NCBI RefSeq assembly: GCF_014698445.1
Contig: NZ_JACJSZ010000006.1
Location: forward strand, 1-64,000
Direction of reading: 5' to 3'
DNA: 64,000 nt
From: Microcystis elabens FACHB-917
Lineage (GTDB): Bacteria > Cyanobacteriota > Cyanobacteriia > PCC-6307 > Cyanobiaceae
The notes under the pieces were generated by a model. The model was not told the origin of the DNA and did no database searches. It was given only the letters and a program-made list of their open reading frames with translations. Of this stretch, positions 42,869-49,839 are shown piece after piece. The number at the start of each line of letters is the position of its first letter. Position 1 is the first letter of the stretch. The position numbers were made by a program, and so were the translations under genes.

Positions 42869-43294
42869 ATGGGTGCCCAGAAAGGACCAGCCAACGAGGA
42901 CCGTTCAGCCGACACCGTCATGCTGGAGGGCCAGGCCCTGCTGGATAGGGCCCGTTCCCTCAGCAACCGGCCCGAGGAGCAGATCGCCCGAGCCTGCGGC
43001 TATGTGGGTCCGAGCGGTCGGGTGCTGCGGAAGAACTTCTATCGCGCCCTGGTGGCCGCCAAGGGCTATCCCGTGCCGTCGAACGCCGGCAGCGGCTCAG
43101 CCGGGGTGGGCAAGGGGCGCCAGGCCGAGTTTCGCACCCGGGTCCACGGCAACGGCAACCTGCTGATCGGCCAGGCCTACACCCGGCGCATGGGGCTGGA
43201 ACCCGGCCAGGAGTTCCGGATTGAGATTCACAAGGAGACCGGCTCGATCTGGCTGCTGCCCCTCGATGGCGCGGGTGGCGACGGTCCGTCCTGA
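42869..43294 (+). CDS. cyAbrB-type AbrB family transcriptional regulator
   Basis: The 141-residue product has the cyAbrB N-terminal part LEGQALLDRARSLSNRPEEQIARACGYVG and the C-terminal AbrB-like DNA-binding region starting GKGRQAEFRTRVHGNGNLLIGQAYTRRMGL. cyAbrB proteins regulate carbon and nitrogen metabolism genes in cyanobacteria. ATG 42869 is used; ATG 42920 gives a shorter protein. It lies downstream of ctaE, and whether it regulates cox genes is unknown. Confidence 0.9.
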   Translation: MGAQKGPANEDRSADTVMLEGQALLDRARSLSNRPEEQIARACGYVGPSGRVLRKNFYRALVAAKGYPVPSNAGSGSAGVGKGRQAEFRTRVHGNGNLLIGQAYTRRMGLEPGQEFRIEIHKETGSIWLLPLDGAGGDGPS

Positions 43295-43321
43295 GCCGCG
43301 TCTGAGAACCTACCGTGACCC

Positions 43322-43912
43322 TCAGTCCTGCTCTGGATGGAAGCTGGCGCTGAAGCGCAGCAGATCGACGCCGCTGAACAGAAAGCTGATTCCCACCAGG
43401 GTGCCCACCACCCAGAGCAGGCTCCAGAACTTCATGGTGAGGATCAGCAGTCCCAGGGCCAGGGTCACCAGCCCGTTCACCAGTCCCCAGCGCCAGCCGG
43501 TGATGTGACGGTGGGACGCTGCCACCAGAACCTCCACCAGGCCCTCCACGAGGAACACCACGCCGATGGCCAGGGCCAGACCCGCCATCGGGATGGCGGC
43601 CGCCGCCGGACCGGAGGCCATCTGCTGGATCATCCATACCCCCAGGACCAGGAACAGGGTGGAGGTCACCAGGCGCCAGAACGTGATCGCCCGGCTCAGT
43701 CCGGGGGAACGCATCAGGGAGCTGATCCAGCCCACCAGCCCCCCGACCAGGAAGGCGATGGCGACCACGGCGGTGACCCACTTGGAGGCCAGGACGGGGA
43801 AGACCAGGGCCAGCACCCCCAGCACGATCAGCATCACCCCCTCGGCCAGGGTGAAGGCGCGCAGGGCCGTCCCCATGGCCTGGCGGGAGGAGAGGGAATC
43901 GGAAGTCAGCAT
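43322..43912 (-). CDS. HdeD/DUF308 family membrane protein
   Basis: The 196-residue product has six predicted transmembrane helices and the pattern of HdeD proteins, repeated short helices with Gly, for example LAEGVMLIVLGVLALVFPVLASKWVTAVVAIAFLVGG and GWRWGLVNGLVTLALGLLIL. HdeD is associated with acid resistance in enterobacteria; the role in cyanobacteria is not known. ATG 43912 is chosen; an upstream ATG at 43963 would add 17 residues. Converges with cyAbrB across 27 bases. Confidence 0.8.
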   Translation of the reverse strand: MLTSDSLSSRQAMGTALRAFTLAEGVMLIVLGVLALVFPVLASKWVTAVVAIAFLVGGLVGWISSLMRSPGLSRAITFWRLVTSTLFLVLGVWMIQQMASGPAAAAIPMAGLALAIGVVFLVEGLVEVLVAASHRHITGWRWGLVNGLVTLALGLLILTMKFWSLLWVVGTLVGISFLFSGVDLLRFSASFHPEQD

Positions 43913-44051
43913 CGTCACCGTGGGCGCTGTCGCCAGCGTGACAACACGGCCCGCCAGTGACAACGGGCCTTGATCTGTTGCAGCACCTCCGAGGGGATAC
44001 CGCAGCGCATCGGCAGCCGCCCGGATCGGCCGCCACCCTGACGCGCGCGGC

Positions 44052-44690
44052 CTAGCCCCAGCCGTGCTCCGCCAGCCAGGCGGCGGAAAGGGTGGCCTGG
44101 GGCGGGGCGGCCGCTGGTCGCAGCAGGCGCTCGGTGTACTTGGCCAGCAGGTCGGCCTCCAGGTTGACCCGGTCGCCCACGCGGCGACCCGCCAGGGTGG
44201 TGCCGCTCCAGGTGGTGGGGATCACGGCGATCCAGAAGCGGCTGCCGTCGGGCTCGCAGCCCGCCACCGTGAGGCTGATGCCGTCGAGGGCCACACTGGC
44301 CTTCTCGCACACGTAGCGCCCGTAGGCCGGATCCAGCCAGGCCACCTCCAGCCGCCAGGAGCCCGGCTGGGGCTCGATGGCGGTGATCTCCCCGAGGCCA
44401 TCCACATGGCCGCTGACCAGATGGCCCCCGAGCCGGTCGGCCAGGCGCAGGGCCGGCTCCAGGTTCACCCGGCCGCCGCTGGCGGCCCGCTCGGCCAGGG
44501 TGCTGCGGCCCAGGGTCTCCTCGCTGACATCGGCCCGGAAGCCTTCGGGCAGCCGTTCGGCCACCGTGAGACAGACCCCGTCGACGGCGACGCTGTCCCC
44601 CAGGGCCAGGGGGCCGAGGTCGGTGCACACCCGCACCCCGGCCGGGCTCCGCTCCAGCCAGCCGATGGCCTGCACCAGTCCGGTGAACAT
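44052..44690 (-). CDS. ribE: riboflavin synthase alpha subunit
   Basis: The 212-residue product has the duplicated lumazine-binding domain: MFTGLVQAIGWLE, LGDSVAVDGVCLTV, SGGRVNLEPALRLADRLGGHLVSGHVDG for the first repeat and the equivalent VALDGISLTVAG, RVNLEADLLAKY for the second. It forms riboflavin from two 6,7-dimethyl-8-ribityllumazine molecules. ATG 44690 gives the typical size. It is divergent from the BFN-domain gene with 69 bases between. Confidence 0.97.
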   Translation of the reverse strand: MFTGLVQAIGWLERSPAGVRVCTDLGPLALGDSVAVDGVCLTVAERLPEGFRADVSEETLGRSTLAERAASGGRVNLEPALRLADRLGGHLVSGHVDGLGEITAIEPQPGSWRLEVAWLDPAYGRYVCEKASVALDGISLTVAGCEPDGSRFWIAVIPTTWSGTTLAGRRVGDRVNLEADLLAKYTERLLRPAAAPPQATLSAAWLAEHGWG

Positions 44691-44712
44691 CCCCTGAGGC
44701 GGCGGCACTAGC

Positions 44713-44718
44713 CATAAT
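44713..44718 (+). promoter_or_regulatory. candidate -10 element for the BFN-domain gene
   Basis: CATAAT in the short gap between divergent ribE and the BFN gene matches five of six -10 positions, 41 bases before the ATG at 44760. No -35 is apparent. Confidence 0.35.
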
Positions 44719-44759
44719 CGTTTCACGGGGACCAACACGCGCGAGGAACCGTCCCGACC

Positions 44760-45311
44760 ATGGTGGAAATGCGTGTCGCCGGGATTGCCCTGGATGCGGC
44801 CAGCCGCAGTCCGATCGTGCTGCTGCGGGATCCTTCCGGCCGCCGGCAGGTGCCGATCTGGATCGACCAGGCCCAGGCCCAGAACATCCTTTCGGGCCTC
44901 AACAAGGAGCGACCGCCCCGGCCCCTCAGCCACGACCTGATGGCCAGCCTGCTCGAGGCCGGCGGCCTGCGGCTGGAGCGGGTGATCATCCACACGATCG
45001 AGGACAACACGTTCCGGGCCGTCCTCAAGCTCCAGCACGGTGCCGACCGGCCCCTCGAACTGGACGCCCGGCCCAGCGATGCCATCGCCCTGGCCCTGCG
45101 CACCGACAGCGGCATCTGGATGCTGGAGGAGGTGGTCGCCGATGCCTCGATCCCCGTGGATGCGGAGGCCGATGCCGAGGACCAGGAGGATTTCCGCCGC
45201 TTCCTGGACCGCACCACTCCGGCCGACCTGATCCGCCACATCGGCCGCACCGTCGCCGAGGCCGATCCGGGCCCGGAGGACGGCCCCGAAGGCGGCGGTC
45301 CTGGCCAGTGA
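44760..45311 (+). CDS. bifunctional nuclease (BFN) family protein, DUF151
   Basis: The 183-residue product has the DUF151/BFN core: an opening MRVAGIALDAASRSPIVLLRD, VPIWIDQAQAQNI, SHDLMASLLEAGGLRLERVIIHTIEDNTFRAVLKL and DARPSDAIALALR. Plant members have nuclease activity in vitro. The C-terminal 40 residues are acidic and not conserved. It is followed after 7 bases by the aldo/keto reductase gene, so the two are probably cotranscribed. Confidence 0.88.
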   Translation: MVEMRVAGIALDAASRSPIVLLRDPSGRRQVPIWIDQAQAQNILSGLNKERPPRPLSHDLMASLLEAGGLRLERVIIHTIEDNTFRAVLKLQHGADRPLELDARPSDAIALALRTDSGIWMLEEVVADASIPVDAEADAEDQEDFRRFLDRTTPADLIRHIGRTVAEADPGPEDGPEGGGPGQ

Positions 45312-45318
45312 GCCGCCG

Positions 45319-46488
45319 GTGACGCCGCTGGCGGCGGCACGGCGTCCCTTCGGGCGCGGCAAGCCGGTTTCGGCCTTCACCCTCGGCACGATGCGGGCCC
45401 TGGATGCCCCGGCCGCGATGGAGGCCGTGCTGGAGGCGGCCCTGGCAACGGGCATCAACCACATCGAGACGGCCCCCGCCTACGGCCCGGCCGAGGCCTT
45501 CCTGGGCCGGGCGCTCGATCGCCTGGGGGAACGGGACCCGGAGGCCCGTTCCTCCCTGGTGCTGACCAGCAAGCTGCTGCCCGGACCGGACCTGGACGAG
45601 GGGCGGGCCCAGCTGCGGGCCTGCCTGCGTCGGCTCGGGGTCGGGCGGCTCGACAACCTGGCGGTGCACGGCCTCAACCGGCCGGAGCACCTGGCCTGGG
45701 CTGTCTCGGGGCCGGGGGCCGACCTGCTGGCCTGGGCCACCGGGGAGGGGCTGGTGGGGCAGGTGGGCTTCAGCAGCCACGGCGAGACTCCGCTGATCGA
45801 GGCGGCCCTGGCAAGCGGCCGCTTCGGCTTCTGCAGCCTGCATGTGCATCTGTTCGACCGGGAGCGGCTGCCCCTGGCCCGGGTCGCCCTGACGGCGGGC
45901 ATTGGCGTGATGGCGATCTCCCCGGCCGACAAGGGCGGCCGTCTCTACGACCCTCCCCCGGAGCTGGTCGCCGACTGCGCCCCCTTCCATCCGCTGGAGC
46001 TGGCCTACCGCTTCCTGCTGGCCGAGGGGATCAGCACCCTCACCCTGGGCGCCGCCGTGCCCGAGGATCTGGCCTGGGCGGCGCGCCTGGCCACCGGCAA
46101 CGCCACGGACACGGCCACCGACTTGGCCACCGATGACCAGGACCTGGCCGCAACGCTGTCCCGTCTGGAGGCGGCCGGCCTGGCCCGTCTCGGGGCCGAC
46201 AGCTGCGGCCAGTGCCGCCAGTGCCTGCCCTGCCCCAACGCCGTGCCGATCCCGGCCCTGCTGCGGCTGCGCAACCTGGCGGTGGGCCATGGCATGGAGC
46301 CCTTCGCCAGCGAGCGCTACAACCTGATAGGCCGGGCGGGCCACTGGTGGGAGTCGGTGGATGCCTCCGCCTGCGGCCGCTGCGGCGCCTGCCTGCCCCG
46401 CTGTCCGCTGCAGCTGCCCATTCCCGACCTGCTGGCGGACACCCACCGGCGGCTGGCGGCCGCCCCGCGACGGCGCCTGTGGAGCTGA
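45319..46488 (+). CDS. aldo/keto reductase with C-terminal ferredoxin-like Cys motifs
   Basis: The 389-residue product has an AKR barrel (LGTMRALDAPAAMEAVLEAALATGINHIETAPAYG..., about 15-280) with the catalytic region His in NLAVHGLNRP and the Lys in LTSKLL, followed by a C-terminal region with two Cys groups CGQCRQCLPCPNAVPIP and CGRCGACLPRCPLQLPIP, the arrangement that binds 4Fe-4S clusters. Such AKR-ferredoxin proteins are widespread in bacteria but biochemically little known. Start GTG 45319. Family and substrate not assigned further. Confidence 0.85.
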   Translation: MTPLAAARRPFGRGKPVSAFTLGTMRALDAPAAMEAVLEAALATGINHIETAPAYGPAEAFLGRALDRLGERDPEARSSLVLTSKLLPGPDLDEGRAQLRACLRRLGVGRLDNLAVHGLNRPEHLAWAVSGPGADLLAWATGEGLVGQVGFSSHGETPLIEAALASGRFGFCSLHVHLFDRERLPLARVALTAGIGVMAISPADKGGRLYDPPPELVADCAPFHPLELAYRFLLAEGISTLTLGAAVPEDLAWAARLATGNATDTATDLATDDQDLAATLSRLEAAGLARLGADSCGQCRQCLPCPNAVPIPALLRLRNLAVGHGMEPFASERYNLIGRAGHWWESVDASACGRCGACLPRCPLQLPIPDLLADTHRRLAAAPRRRLWS

Positions 46489-46518
46489 GTCCGGGCGACA
46501 GGCTCAGACGGTGACGGA

Positions 46519-47544
46519 TCAGACGCTGGGGGCATCCGGAGCGGCCCCATCCCAGAGCCCCTGCAGCGCCGCCCGTTCGGGGGAGGTGAGCGGCGCCAGG
46601 CTGAAGCAGCGCTCCAGCACCGGCTGGGGGGGCAGCAGCAGGGCGGCGATGGCCGCCGGGAAGGCCGCCAGGGCAGGCTGCAGCTGGTCCCGGGGCAACG
46701 GCGGCACCCAGCCTCCCGTCAGCAGGGCCCCCAGCAGGGGGGGCTCCAGGGCCTCCCCCAGCCACTCCAGGGGCGCCTCCGGATGGGGGCCGGCCGGCCG
46801 CAGCAGCAGGTTCCAGGAGAGGGGGGAGCCGCTCTCGGGCAGCAGCACCTGCAGCCGGGGGTCCCGGCGCAGCAGGCCCACCACCCGCTGGCGGGGCAGC
46901 ACGGCGGCCTCGGCCTCGCCGGTGAGCAGCAGGCTGAGCCCGTCGCGGTCGTCGTAGGCCAGGGCGGCGCGCCGCAGCCGCCGCAGGCGCTCCGGGTCCT
47001 TCCCGACCAGGGCGATCGTCACCCGGGGGGAGGAGGGCAGCACCAGCCGGCCGGCCAGGCTGGGGTCGAGCAGCAGGTCCCAGCCCTCGTCCCGGCGCCG
47101 GGCCAGGTCGGGGCGGCTGCGCAGCACCAGGACCCAGGGGCCGTAGGACCAGGGGAAGGCGAGGGGGCCGCCGCCGGAGGGGCCATGGAGCCGGGCCAGG
47201 GGCGCCGCCATCGGCGCGAGCCGCTCGATCAGGGCCGGGGTGCCGATGGGCTGCAGGTCGGTGGGCCTGAGCTCGGCGGCCCAGCCGTCGCTGAGCTGCA
47301 GCAGGCCCGTCAGGGGGGCGGAGGCCCGGGCCAGCACCCGGGCGGGATCCTCCAGGAGCTGGCTGCGCCAGGGGCTCGGCAGGCGCCGGGCCCAGGCGGC
47401 GGGCAGGTCGCCGCGGCTGGCCAGCAGCAGCGGCTCCTGGCGGTCACAGCCGGCCAGCAGGGTGAGGGCGGAGGCGGCACCGAGACGCAGCAGGGAGCGG
47501 CGGCTGAGGCCCGGAGGCGTCGGTGGGGGGAAGGGGGCACCCAT
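46519..47544 (-). CDS. ABC transporter periplasmic substrate-binding protein (PotD-like, lipoprotein)
   Basis: The 341-residue product has an N-terminal twin-Arg-containing signal (LSRRSLLRLGAASALTLLAGC) with lipobox LAGC, so it is exported and lipidated. The mature part has the layout of spermidine/putrescine-type binding proteins, including AFPWSYGPWVLVLRSRPDLA and a C-terminal part with conserved Trp and Pro. No permease or ATPase genes are adjacent. Its start abuts the cobT-like stop directly. The ligand is unknown. Confidence 0.7.
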   Translation of the reverse strand: MGAPFPPPTPPGLSRRSLLRLGAASALTLLAGCDRQEPLLLASRGDLPAAWARRLPSPWRSQLLEDPARVLARASAPLTGLLQLSDGWAAELRPTDLQPIGTPALIERLAPMAAPLARLHGPSGGGPLAFPWSYGPWVLVLRSRPDLARRRDEGWDLLLDPSLAGRLVLPSSPRVTIALVGKDPERLRRLRRAALAYDDRDGLSLLLTGEAEAAVLPRQRVVGLLRRDPRLQVLLPESGSPLSWNLLLRPAGPHPEAPLEWLGEALEPPLLGALLTGGWVPPLPRDQLQPALAAFPAAIAALLLPPQPVLERCFSLAPLTSPERAALQGLWDGAAPDAPSV

Positions 47545-48705
47545 TCAGCGGACCGTAGGCGGCGGCCCCAGCAGGGTGGCGCAGGCCCGGTCGCAGAGGC
47601 TGGCGAGGGCCGGGGCGGGGCGGCCGCTGAGCTCCCAGAGCAGGGCCAGGCCCCCCGCCCCGACGCCCTCCTTGACGTAACCGCGCTCGTAGGCCGCCAG
47701 GGCCGGGTGGCAGGGATCGGCAAAGCGCAGGTCGGCCGCGAAGGCCAGGGGCTCCACCCCCCAGCGCCCACCGATGCGCTGCAGCAGCAGGGCCAGGTCG
47801 CTGCCGGCCTCATGGGCCACCCAGGCGGTCGTGGCCACGGCGGCGGTGGCGGCGACCGCCGGTCGCAGGGAGGGGGGCGCCAGGGCCAGGGCCAGGGCCA
47901 GCACCGCCGCCATCTGGCTGCCCCCCGCCAGCAGCACCGGCCGGCCGGCGGCGGCCGCGGCCAGCACCAGAGCGGCGGCCAGGGGCTGCATCGGATCCCC
48001 CACGGCGGCGGCCACCCGCACCGCCTCGTCCCGGTTCCCTGCTGCGGCCATGGCCAGACCCGCCGCCCCCAGCCCCTGGGCCACCAGGGCCGCCTTGCGG
48101 CCGTGGTCGGGGTGGCGCAGGCTGCCGCTCACCAGCCCATCGGCCGCCACCCCCAGCCCCGTCAGCACCGCCAGGGCGGTGCTGGTGCCCCCGGGCACGC
48201 ATTCCGCGAGCAGCAGGGGGCGCCCTCCCGGCGCCAGGCGCTCCCCCCAGCGGCGGCCCAGGGCCAGCAGGGCCTCCAGCCGCTCCGGATCGAGGGCCTC
48301 CCCCCCGCTCAGGCAGCGGGCCGGCCCGTCCCCCGCCGGACCCGGCAGCCGCAGGTGGGCCACCGCCGGGGCCACCGGGCAGCCCAGGTCGACCAGCAGG
48401 GGCTGCAGGCCCAGCTCCCGCAGCACCACATGGCTGATCAGGGCCGGTGACACCCCGGCGGGAAGGGGCGGCAGGGCATGGGGACGCTCCCCGCCGGGGC
48501 CCAGCACCAGCAACTCGGCATCGGCCGCCGCCGTGCGGCGGCGGGAGGCGGGGGTGGCCCCGGCGGCGGAGATGCCCGGCACCGCGGCCGTGGCGGTGCC
48601 CGCCAGCAGCACCATCACCTCCGCGTCACGCCACCGGTTCCGCCAGGGGCGGGCCCAGGCCTCGGCGGCGACCGCGGAGCCGGCGATCCGCCCCGGCAGG
48701 CTCAA
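47545..48705 (-). CDS. CobT-like nicotinate-nucleotide phosphoribosyltransferase family protein
   Basis: The product of about 386 residues contains [76 protein letters not shown] and VNAVGDPMQPLAAAL-like VAAAVGDPMQPLAAALVLA, matching the cyanobacterial TIGR00303 CobT-related family. Canonical CobT attaches the lower ligand base in cobalamin synthesis. The start is TTG 48705, overlapping the stop of the DUF2232 gene (TTGA), and GTG 48618 or ATG 48615 would cut into the conserved core. Confidence 0.8.
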   Translation of the reverse strand: MSLPGRIAGSAVAAEAWARPWRNRWRDAEVMVLLAGTATAAVPGISAAGATPASRRRTAAADAELLVLGPGGERPHALPPLPAGVSPALISHVVLRELGLQPLLVDLGCPVAPAVAHLRLPGPAGDGPARCLSGGEALDPERLEALLALGRRWGERLAPGGRPLLLAECVPGGTSTALAVLTGLGVAADGLVSGSLRHPDHGRKAALVAQGLGAAGLAMAAAGNRDEAVRVAAAVGDPMQPLAAALVLAAAAAGRPVLLAGGSQMAAVLALALALAPPSLRPAVAATAAVATTAWVAHEAGSDLALLLQRIGGRWGVEPLAFAADLRFADPCHPALAAYERGYVKEGVGAGGLALLWELSGRPAPALASLCDRACATLLGPPPTVR

Positions 48706-49358
48706 AGGGGATCGAGGGCCACCAGACCGCGCAGAGCCGGCGGCGGCTCGCTGATCGGCTGATCGAGCCTGGGGAAGATCCAGTAGGCCACGGCATGGAG
48801 CGCCAGCACCACGATCAGGTTCTGGAGCAGCACCAGCAGCAGGGCTGCGAGCTGCACCTGATCGAGGTCGAACCCGCCCGCCAGACCCACCAGCCCCGCG
48901 AGGCGATCGAGCAGGTTGGCGGCGGCGGTGGTGATCACCACCCAGAGGTTCTCGCCCACCAGCAGCGAGAGCACGGCCACCCGCACCAGGAAGCCGGCGG
49001 CACCGATCAGGCCGCCCACCCCCAGGGTGAGCCACCAGCTGCTGCGGCGACGCCAGCCCCAGCCCAGCCAGAGGGAGAGCAGGCCGTAGGGAAACAGCAC
49101 CAGGGGCCCGCGGATCGGCCCCATCAGGGCCAGCAGCAGCAGCGTCGTGACCGCCAGGCCCTCCAGGGCGCAGCGCCCACCATGGCGGAGCTGCAGCAGG
49201 GCCAGGGGCAGGGGCAGGGCGAGGCGAAACAGGGGGCTGCCCACCGGCAGGTAGTAAAGAGCCACCCAGAGGAGGGCGGTGGCGGCGGCCAGGTAGGCGG
49301 TGTCCATCAGCTGGCGCGCCTGGCGATGGCTCAGCTGGCGCCGGAGGGGAGGGATCAT
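48702..49358 (-). CDS. DUF2232-type membrane protein
   Basis: The 218-residue product has six hydrophobic segments with a polar Arg/His-rich start, and the later ENLWVVITTAAANLLDRLAGL and a Leu-rich end. It fits DUF2232, a membrane family without known function. ATG 49358 is used; the longer open frame upstream runs through the neighbouring lipoprotein gene. Its stop overlaps the TTG start of the CobT-like gene. Confidence 0.65.
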   Translation of the reverse strand: MIPPLRRQLSHRQARQLMDTAYLAAATALLWVALYYLPVGSPLFRLALPLPLALLQLRHGGRCALEGLAVTTLLLLALMGPIRGPLVLFPYGLLSLWLGWGWRRRSSWWLTLGVGGLIGAAGFLVRVAVLSLLVGENLWVVITTAAANLLDRLAGLVGLAGGFDLDQVQLAALLLVLLQNLIVVLALHAVAYWIFPRLDQPISEPPPALRGLVALDPL

Positions 49359-49362
49359 CGGG

Positions 49363-49839
49363 TCAGCGCGGCGCCGGCGCCGGTCGGGAGGTGGCGGCGC
49401 CGTTGGCGGCGCCCGCGGGGGCCGTGGGGGGCTCGGCGGCGCCGGAGCCGGCGGCTGCGGGCATCCGCTCGATCGTCTCCACCTCGAACGGCACACCGGC
49501 GGCCCGCAGGGCCCGGGTGACCACCTCCGCCGGGGCGGAGGGATCCGCCTGGGAGAGCCGGATGGTGACGCGGTAGGGGGCCGGACGAACGGCCGGGACC
49601 GGGGCCGCGGGGGGCACCGGGGTGGCACCGGCCGCCGGAGCCGGGGCGGGCCGGACGGGTGCCGGCGGAGCCGGGGCGGTGGTGCGGGCAGCCGGGGGCG
49701 TGGCTGCGGGGGCCTGCGGAGCACCCGAGAAACTGCGGGAGAGGGCATCGCCGAAGGGCGTGCCACCGCAGGCGGAGAGCAGCAGGGGCAGGGTCAGCAG
49801 GGGTCCCGCCAGCGAAAGGGGGGGGCGGGGCGGGGCCAT
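49363..49839 (-). CDS. Pro/Ala-rich lipoprotein
   Basis: The 158-residue product has a signal peptide with lipobox LLSAC at about residue 24, followed by a low-complexity Pro/Ala/Thr region (about 40-85) and a short structured part with PYRVTIRLSQADPSAPAEVVTRALRAAGV (a beta-alpha-like region). The last residues are again low complexity. The lipid anchor suggests an outer leaflet envelope protein. It overlaps the topA stop by one base region (ATG at 49839) and sits 4 bases upstream of the DUF2232 gene. No family recognised. Confidence 0.6.
   Translation of the reverse strand: MAPPRPPLSLAGPLLTLPLLLSACGGTPFGDALSRSFSGAPQAPAATPPAARTTAPAPPAPVRPAPAPAAGATPVPPAAPVPAVRPAPYRVTIRLSQADPSAPAEVVTRALRAAGVPFEVETIERMPAAAGSGAAEPPTAPAGAANGAATSRPAPAPR

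Noticed and set aside
46783-48450. + strand frame of about 555 codons opposite the cobT-like gene
   Set aside because: It is low complexity and antisense to two genes with recognisable motifs.
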